A stretch of 8,176 nucleotides of DNA from Verrucomicrobiota bacterium (lineage in GTDB: Bacteria > Verrucomicrobiota > Verrucomicrobiia > Chthoniobacterales > UBA10450): NCBI GenBank assembly GCA_003219925.1, contig QHQU01000158.1, forward strand, positions 1 to 8,176, written 5' to 3'. Position 1 is the stretch's first letter. The number at the start of each line of letters is the position of its first letter. A model generated the notes under the pieces. It was given only the letters and a program-made list of their open reading frames with translations. It was not told where the DNA came from and made no database searches. This document shows, one piece after another, positions 6,046-8,176 of this stretch. A program made the translations under genes and the position numbers.

Positions 6046-6914
6046 ATGGCAAAAAAGATCGGACTCCTTTTCTCAGGGCAAGGCGCGCAAACCGTCGGGA
6101 TGGGAAAAGATCTGGCGGACGAATTTACTGTCGCGGCGGAGATGTTCACCTCAGCCGACGCGATTCTTGCCCGTAAGCTAACCGATGTTACCTGGAGGGG
6201 GCCAATCGAGGAACTAACCAAGACCTCGAATTGTCAGCCGGCGCTTTTTGTTCACGGACTGGCCTGCCTCGCGGTGTTGCGCGAGCTTGCAGGAAATTTC
6301 CCGATTGAAGCGGCAGCCGGTTTGTCTCTCGGGGAAATGACCGCGCACGCTGCTGCCGGGACATTTGATTTTGAAAATGGATTGAGACTGGTGCAGCGAC
6401 GCGGCGAATTGCTTTGGCCGCCGATGCGGATGTCGATGTCGCGAACATTAATTCGCCTGGACAAATTGTGCTCTCGGGTGAGCGGGCCAAGATTGAGATG
6501 GCAGTGGCACTGGCCAAAGAACATGGCATCCGCCGGGCGACAATGTTGAACGTGGCGGGCGCGTACCATTCGCGTTTGATGGAAAGAGCGCATGAAAAGC
6601 TGAGCGAAGCGTTACTTGAAATTGAGATGCACCCACCCTCATTCGCTGTCTTTAGCAATGTTACCGGCGAAGCAGTGAGCACGTTGCCGGAAATTCGTCG
6701 AACTCTGCAGGATCAGGTCACTGGGACGGTGCGCTGGGTCGATTGCATGGAAGGCATGGTCGGGCGCGGTTGCGATTTCTTTATCGAACTGGGACCGGGT
6801 GGCGTGCTGGCGGGTTTGTTGAAACGCACGAACAAGGATGTAGAAGCGATTTCCGTGAGCGACGTCGAGTCGGCAAGGAATTGCGCGGAACGGCTGCGCA
6901 GTCTTCAATCTTGA
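6046..6914 (+). pseudogene. fabD: Malonyl-CoA:ACP transacylase, internally deleted and frameshifted
   Basis: FabD moves malonyl groups from CoA to acyl carrier protein for fatty-acid synthesis. The 5' part (frame of 6046) gives MAKKIGLLFSGQGAQTVGMG, the nucleophile elbow G-L-S94-L-G-E, and VQRRGELL with the substrate Arg. It then turns into nonsense (WPPMRMSM) and stops at 6547-6549. The 3' part, in another frame from about 6414, resumes with ADVDVANINSPGQIVLSG, AYHSRLM carrying the catalytic His (codon 6567-6569), SNVTGEAV, and the family ending ELGPGGVLAGLLKRTN. Against E. coli FabD about 29 residues are missing at the junction near 6406-6420, the GAMAAIIGLD strand and following helix of the small ferredoxin-like subdomain. 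The frame change implies a loss of 3n+1 bases, about 88. Catalytic Ser, His and Arg codons remain. Because FabD is normally essential, an assembly or sequencing error is a serious alternative. The ATG at 6046 is preferred over 6022 because the family starts there. Confidence 0.85.
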
Positions 6915-6915
6915 T

Positions 6916-7029
6916 CGGGTAGCGCACGCGTCTCGCCAGCGCGGACTTTTGCAGGAAAAGATTGTTTCGGCGCGACGCCGAAAGTCCGAGCCGGACTGGC
7001 GTTAACACGCGAGACGCGTGCGCTACCCG
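6916..7029. repeat. 114-bp element with perfect 20-bp terminal inverted repeats
   Basis: The left end CGGGTAGCGCACGCGTCTCG (6916-6935) is the exact reverse complement of bases 7010-7029. Inside, TTTCGGCG (6965-6972) and CGCCGAAA (6976-6983) form a second perfect 8-bp hairpin with a CGA loop. GGACTTT and AAAGTCC on either side extend the symmetry, so the whole element can fold as one long stem. It begins two bases after the fabD stop codon. It is too short to code for a protein and has no visible transposase. It may be a MITE-like non-autonomous element or a REP-like structured repeat. The degenerate copy at 432-535 and fragment at 7079-7117 show it is a family. Confidence 0.8.
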
Positions 7030-7078
7030 AAAATACTGCCGCGACACGGTCTGTAGAATTTCGTCGACGGTTTTCCTA

Positions 7079-7117
7079 CGCTACCCAGTCGGGAAGGCAG
7101 TTGCGCGCGCGTCTCGC
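7079..7117. repeat. Fragment of the same inverted-repeat family
   Basis: CGCTACCC (7079-7086) matches the right-end core of the 114-bp element. GCGCGCGCGTCTCGC (7103-7117) matches its left end GCGCACGCGTCTCGC with one mismatch. The order and spacing are rearranged, so this is read as a decayed fragment lying just upstream of yqeY. Confidence 0.35.
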
Positions 7118-7134
7118 ATCGATAGCCTCGCGAT

Positions 7135-7590
7135 ATGTCGTTGCAGAAGCGAATCGACGAAGACTTGAAGGATGCGATGCGGGCAAAGGATGCTGCGCGC
7201 CTGAGCGTCCTTCGCTTGCTCAAAGCCGCGCTCAAAAACGCGACCATCGAGAAAGTCGGCGCCGATGGTGAACTTAACGATGCCGATGCGATTGCGGTAG
7301 TTCGCAAACAAGTAAAACAGCGACAGGATTCGATCGAAAGTTTTGAAAAGGGCGGGCGCGCCGAGCTGGCGGAAAAAGAGAAAGCGGAGATTGCGGTGCT
7401 GAATCAGTACCTCCCCCAGGCGATGAGCGTGGCAGAGTTGCAAAAGATCGTTGCCGACACCATTCGCGAAGTCGGTGCGAGTTCGCGCGCGCAAATGGGC
7501 GCAGTGATGAAAGCGTTGCAGCCGAAAATTGCGGGGCGCGCCGATGGGAAAACACTGAGCGCGGAGGTATCACGACAGTTGGGCTCGTGA
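7135..7590 (+). CDS. yqeY: GatB/YqeY domain-containing protein
   Basis: The 151-residue protein is the usual size for YqeY. The N-terminal half is helical and charged (SLQKRIDEDLKDAMRAKDAARLSVLRLLKAALKNATIEK). A QRQDSIESFEKGGRAELAEKE helix follows, then the linker AVLNQYLPQAMS. The C-terminal half resembles the GatB tail domain, ending QMGAVMKALQPKIAGRADGKTLSAEVSRQLG. In GatB that tail contacts tRNA in the Asp/Glu-tRNA amidotransferase; the role of stand-alone YqeY is not settled, and tRNA-linked function is an inference from homology. It is soluble and cytoplasmic. The ATG at 7135 begins the conserved first helix; no Shine-Dalgarno precedes it. It lies between fabD and ispD on the same strand, separated from each by repeats. 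Confidence 0.94.
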   Translation: MSLQKRIDEDLKDAMRAKDAARLSVLRLLKAALKNATIEKVGADGELNDADAIAVVRKQVKQRQDSIESFEKGGRAELAEKEKAEIAVLNQYLPQAMSVAELQKIVADTIREVGASSRAQMGAVMKALQPKIAGRADGKTLSAEVSRQLGS

Positions 7591-7682
7591 TTCGTTAAAT
7601 CGTTAAAACGTGAATCGGTATAACGATTTGACCATGTAGCGATTCACAGTTCACGATTCACGGACTGGCAATTAACGATTCA
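7591..7682. repeat. AT-rich repeat of TAACGATT / CGATTCAC units between yqeY and ispD
   Basis: The gap is built from variants of a few octamers on both strands. AAATCGTTA (7597-7605) is the reverse complement of TAACGATTT (7621-7629). CGTGAATCG (7609-7617) is the reverse complement of CGATTCACG (7654-7662). CGATTCAC occurs at 7640-7647 and again 14 bases later, and TAACGATTCA closes the run at 7673-7682. It is markedly more AT-rich than the genes around it. The units can pair in several ways, so it may fold in RNA, but they are too irregular for a CRISPR array. It ends three bases before the ispD start. Confidence 0.6.
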
Positions 7683-7685
7683 AAG

Positions 7686-8176
7686 ATGCTCACCGCCATC
7701 ATCGTCGCAGCCGGCAGCAGCAAGCGCGTCGGTTTTGATAAGTTATTTTCAAAGCTCGGCGACCGGTCCGTTCTCGAACATGCGCTGGCGGCATTCGAAG
7801 AAGCGGAATCAGTAAGCGAAATCATCGTCGTCTGTCGGGACCCCAAGCTCGTCCAAGATGCGATCAACCGGGCCGGGGGAAGAAAAGTCCGCGCAGTGGT
7901 TCGCGGAGGTGAGCGAAGACAGGATTCGGTGCAGGCTGGCCTGAAAGAGTTAGCCGAAAATTCGGAGTTTGTGGCGGTGCACGATGCCGCGCGCCCGTTG
8001 ATTACGCCCCGCGAAATCGAGCGCGTCTTCTCGGCGGCGCGGAAACATGGCGCGGCAGTTTTGGCGGCGCCGATCACGGACACGCTCAAGTTTGCCGACG
8101 CAAATCAGGTCGTCAGCGGCTCGATCGAGCGGCAAAATGTTTTCGCGATGCAGACGCCGCAGATTTTTCGGCGAGC
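7686..8176 (+). CDS. ispD: 2-C-methyl-D-erythritol 4-phosphate cytidylyltransferase, 3' part beyond the window
   Basis: IspD joins CTP and MEP to form CDP-ME, the third step of the non-mevalonate isoprenoid pathway. The first 163 codons are present and the gene runs off the right edge. The CTP-binding loop is MLTAIIVAAGSSKRVGFDK (residues 1-19), with the conserved AAG, Arg14 and Lys19. Then come GGERRQDSVQAGL, the VHDAARPLITP metal/CTP motif, APITDTLK, and FAMQTPQIF, all in family order. The MEP route is expected in a bacterium of this kind. The ATG at 7686-7688 places the CTP loop at the very N-terminus as in homologues. It follows yqeY by 95 bases, filled by a repeat, and its start codon sits almost inside the repeat's last unit. 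Only CAAAG precedes it, not a clear Shine-Dalgarno. Confidence 0.96.
   Translation, partial: MLTAIIVAAGSSKRVGFDKLFSKLGDRSVLEHALAAFEEAESVSEIIVVCRDPKLVQDAINRAGGRKVRAVVRGGERRQDSVQAGLKELAENSEFVAVHDAARPLITPREIERVFSAARKHGAAVLAAPITDTLKFADANQVVSGSIERQNVFAMQTPQIFRR

Noticed and set aside
6414..6914. Downstream fabD part as an independent 166-residue gene
   Set aside because: Its first residues align with the middle of FabD, there is no start signal, and it lacks the nucleophile half; it is the displaced 3' part of one gene.
7591..7682. CRISPR array
   Set aside because: Units are 8-10 bases, irregularly spaced and on both strands, with no equal-length spacers and no cas gene.
1..8176. New defence, secretion or biosynthetic system
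   Set aside because: Every sizeable frame with real protein character belongs to a known housekeeping, transport or hydrolase family, and no unknown multi-gene cassette remains.

Overview
This window reads as ordinary bacterial chromosome of fairly high GC. It holds nine gene loci, two of them cut by the window edges, set among many short inverted repeats. The genes form two divergent blocks. Everything from 1 to about 4203 lies on the minus strand and everything from 4491 to 8176 lies on the plus strand. The switch point (4204-4490) carries no gene of its own and should hold both outward promoters. The organism is probably a soil-type Verrucomicrobiota, near Chthoniobacterales/Spartobacteria. 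That is inference from remembered protein flavour and from the dispersed inverted repeats whose ends read GGGTAGCGC...GCGCTACCC; no marker gene here proves it.

Minus-strand block, in order of transcription from the switch point: a small lipoprotein (3871-4203); an APC-superfamily amino-acid permease (2428-3807); an MtfA-type zinc peptidase (1614-2414), only 13 bases after the permease; a four-helix DoxX-family membrane protein (1137-1550); a repeat-rich gap; a COG4119-type NUDIX hydrolase (508-996); a degenerate inverted-repeat element overlapping the end of the NUDIX gene; and the first 133 codons of a TEX30/KANL3-like alpha/beta hydrolase that runs off the left edge. Permease, mtfA and doxX look like one transcription unit.

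Plus-strand block: asnS (asparaginyl-tRNA synthetase), fabD (malonyl-CoA:ACP transacylase), yqeY (GatB/YqeY tail-domain protein) and the first 163 codons of ispD (MEP-pathway cytidylyltransferase), which runs off the right edge. These are housekeeping functions in translation, fatty-acid synthesis, probable amidotransferase-related work and isoprenoid synthesis. Each intergenic gap holds a different repeat.

The most notable points are these. (1) fabD is broken as read: about 29 residues are missing in the middle and the frame shifts at the same place, although both flanking parts look well conserved. (2) A 114-bp element with perfect 20-bp terminal inverted repeats starts two bases after the fabD stop, and a degenerate relative at 432-535 supplies the last codons of the NUDIX gene. 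(3) Almost none of the starts has a recognisable Shine-Dalgarno sequence. I found no defence, CRISPR, phage, secretion or biosynthetic system, and no transposase, tRNA or rRNA gene.
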